Source of the DNA: Nostoc carneum NIES-2107
GTDB lineage: Bacteria > Cyanobacteriota > Cyanobacteriia > Cyanobacteriales > Nostocaceae
Direction: 5' to 3'
Assembly (NCBI GenBank): GCA_002368155.1
Contig: AP018180.1
Coordinates: 6,032,908 to 6,096,907, forward strand
Length of the DNA: 64,000 bases
The position numbers and the translations under genes are program-made. Below are positions 63,528 through 64,000 of the stretch, piece by piece; position 1 is the first letter of the stretch, and each line of letters begins with the position of its first letter. The notes beneath the pieces are model-generated. The model was not told the DNA's origin and ran no database searches. It saw nothing but the letters and a program-made list of their open reading frames with translations.

Positions 63528-64000
63528 TTAACTCAACCCAGCTTTTAAATCGCTCAGCGCTTGTGTCAAAGCCTCTGGTAACTTACTCGCATCACGTCCG
63601 CCAGCTTGGGCTAAATTTGGTCTTCCCCCACCGCCACCGCCGCAAATTTTGGCAATAGCACCGACAAATTTACCTGCTTGCAAACCTTTCTTGTTCACGT
63701 CTGCACTAAAGGCTGCAACTATACTCACTTTGCCAGCTTCGGGAACTGAACCCAATACTACCGCACCGTTACCGATTTTTTGTAATAAGCGTTCGGCTGC
63801 GGTTTTCAAGGATTCTGGATCGACATCATCTAGTTGGGCGACGATGATTTGATAATCGCCTACAGATTCAGCTGTTTGTAGCAAGCTATCAGATTTGGCG
63901 ATCGCTAATTGTCCTTTCAATACATCCAGTTGTTTTTGGCTGGTTCGCAGTTCGTTTTGCAGAGTTGTGATTCTCTCTGGTAATTCTTCGGGTTTGACTT
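63528..64000 (-). CDS. alaS: Alanine-tRNA ligase, C-terminal part (partial at window edge)
   Basis: The minus-strand frame is open to the right edge, so only about 157 C-terminal residues are present; the start lies beyond the window. The last part is the C-Ala/DHHA1 domain with the glycine-rich 'ICGGGGGGRPNLAQAGGRD', which binds the outer corner of tRNA-Ala, preceded by a coiled coil ('ELPERITTLQNELRTSQKQLDVLKGQ' region, quoted in parts). AlaRS charges tRNA-Ala; the catalytic and editing domains would lie upstream. Confidence 0.95.
   Translation of the reverse strand, partial: VKPEELPERITTLQNELRTSQKQLDVLKGQLAIAKSDSLLQTAESVGDYQIIVAQLDDVDPESLKTAAERLLQKIGNGAVVLGSVPEAGKVSIVAAFSADVNKKGLQAGKFVGAIAKICGGGGGGRPNLAQAGGRDASKLPEALTQALSDLKAGLS

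Overview
The window comes from a filamentous, probably heterocyst-forming cyanobacterium (Nostocales type). The signs are very frequent HIP1 octamers (GCGATCGC), many heptameric short tandem repeats between genes, cyanobacterial marker genes (LdpA, a Ycf45-like ATPase, a 6Sa RNA locus behind purK, a cyanobacterial glutathione reductase) and a HetZ-related gene. I did not assign a species. No rRNA, tRNA or CRISPR array was seen.

Layout. 1-1787: 3' part of a CPA2 cation/proton antiporter with two universal-stress domains. 2051-4205: small conserved protein, nagA and purE. 4953-8813: two Amt ammonium transporters around a YnfA-like protein, with consensus NtcA sites upstream of each transporter. 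9296-12508: SGNH hydrolase, Crp-type regulator and a PilB-like protein without ATPase motifs. 13401-14597: HetZ-related gene broken by an in-frame TAG. 14598-15997: long region without a gene. 15998-20772: hybrid kinase, a 240-bp MITE-like insertion, ldpA and the ycf45-like ATPase. 21210-25379: DUF4383 membrane protein, PD-(D/E)XK-like protein, and a DJ-1/PfpI gene between two GAF-LuxR paralogues, then a DUF3386 protein. 25822-30785: membrane GTPase, tandem 21-bp array, PhoD-type phosphatase, small membrane protein. 31454-34400: oxidative-stress block of glutathione reductase, type II peroxiredoxin and divergent PerR. 34549-36473: lumenal pentapeptide protein, purK, 6Sa RNA. 36756-43891: two M16 peptidase-like genes, pheT, YciI-like protein, glycine-zipper protein. 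44817-50487: three-gene signalling operon with a bilin-GAF-like kinase. 50728-60900: mixed housekeeping and hypothetical genes (GNAT, methyltransferases, ABC exporter, sucrase/ferredoxin-like protein, VanZ-like protein), with a second 20/21-bp array. 60994-63465: two toxin-antitoxin pairs and an unknown gene, next to the 3' end of alaS at the right edge.

How genes may work together. The amt genes look nitrogen-controlled through NtcA. Peroxiredoxin and perR share a control region with a 7-1-7 palindrome. The GAF/PAS kinase, Rcp1-like regulator and second hybrid kinase overlap or abut and probably form one phosphorelay. The two M16-like proteins (one with the zinc motif, one without) probably form a heterodimer.

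The most unusual observations are: the MITE with 11-bp target duplication; two related 20-21-bp tandem arrays, each between convergent genes; a shared 22-bp sequence upstream of the two GAF-LuxR genes; the interrupted HetZ-related gene; an intergenic-type repeat placed in frame in ldpA; and the toxin-antitoxin cluster beside alaS.
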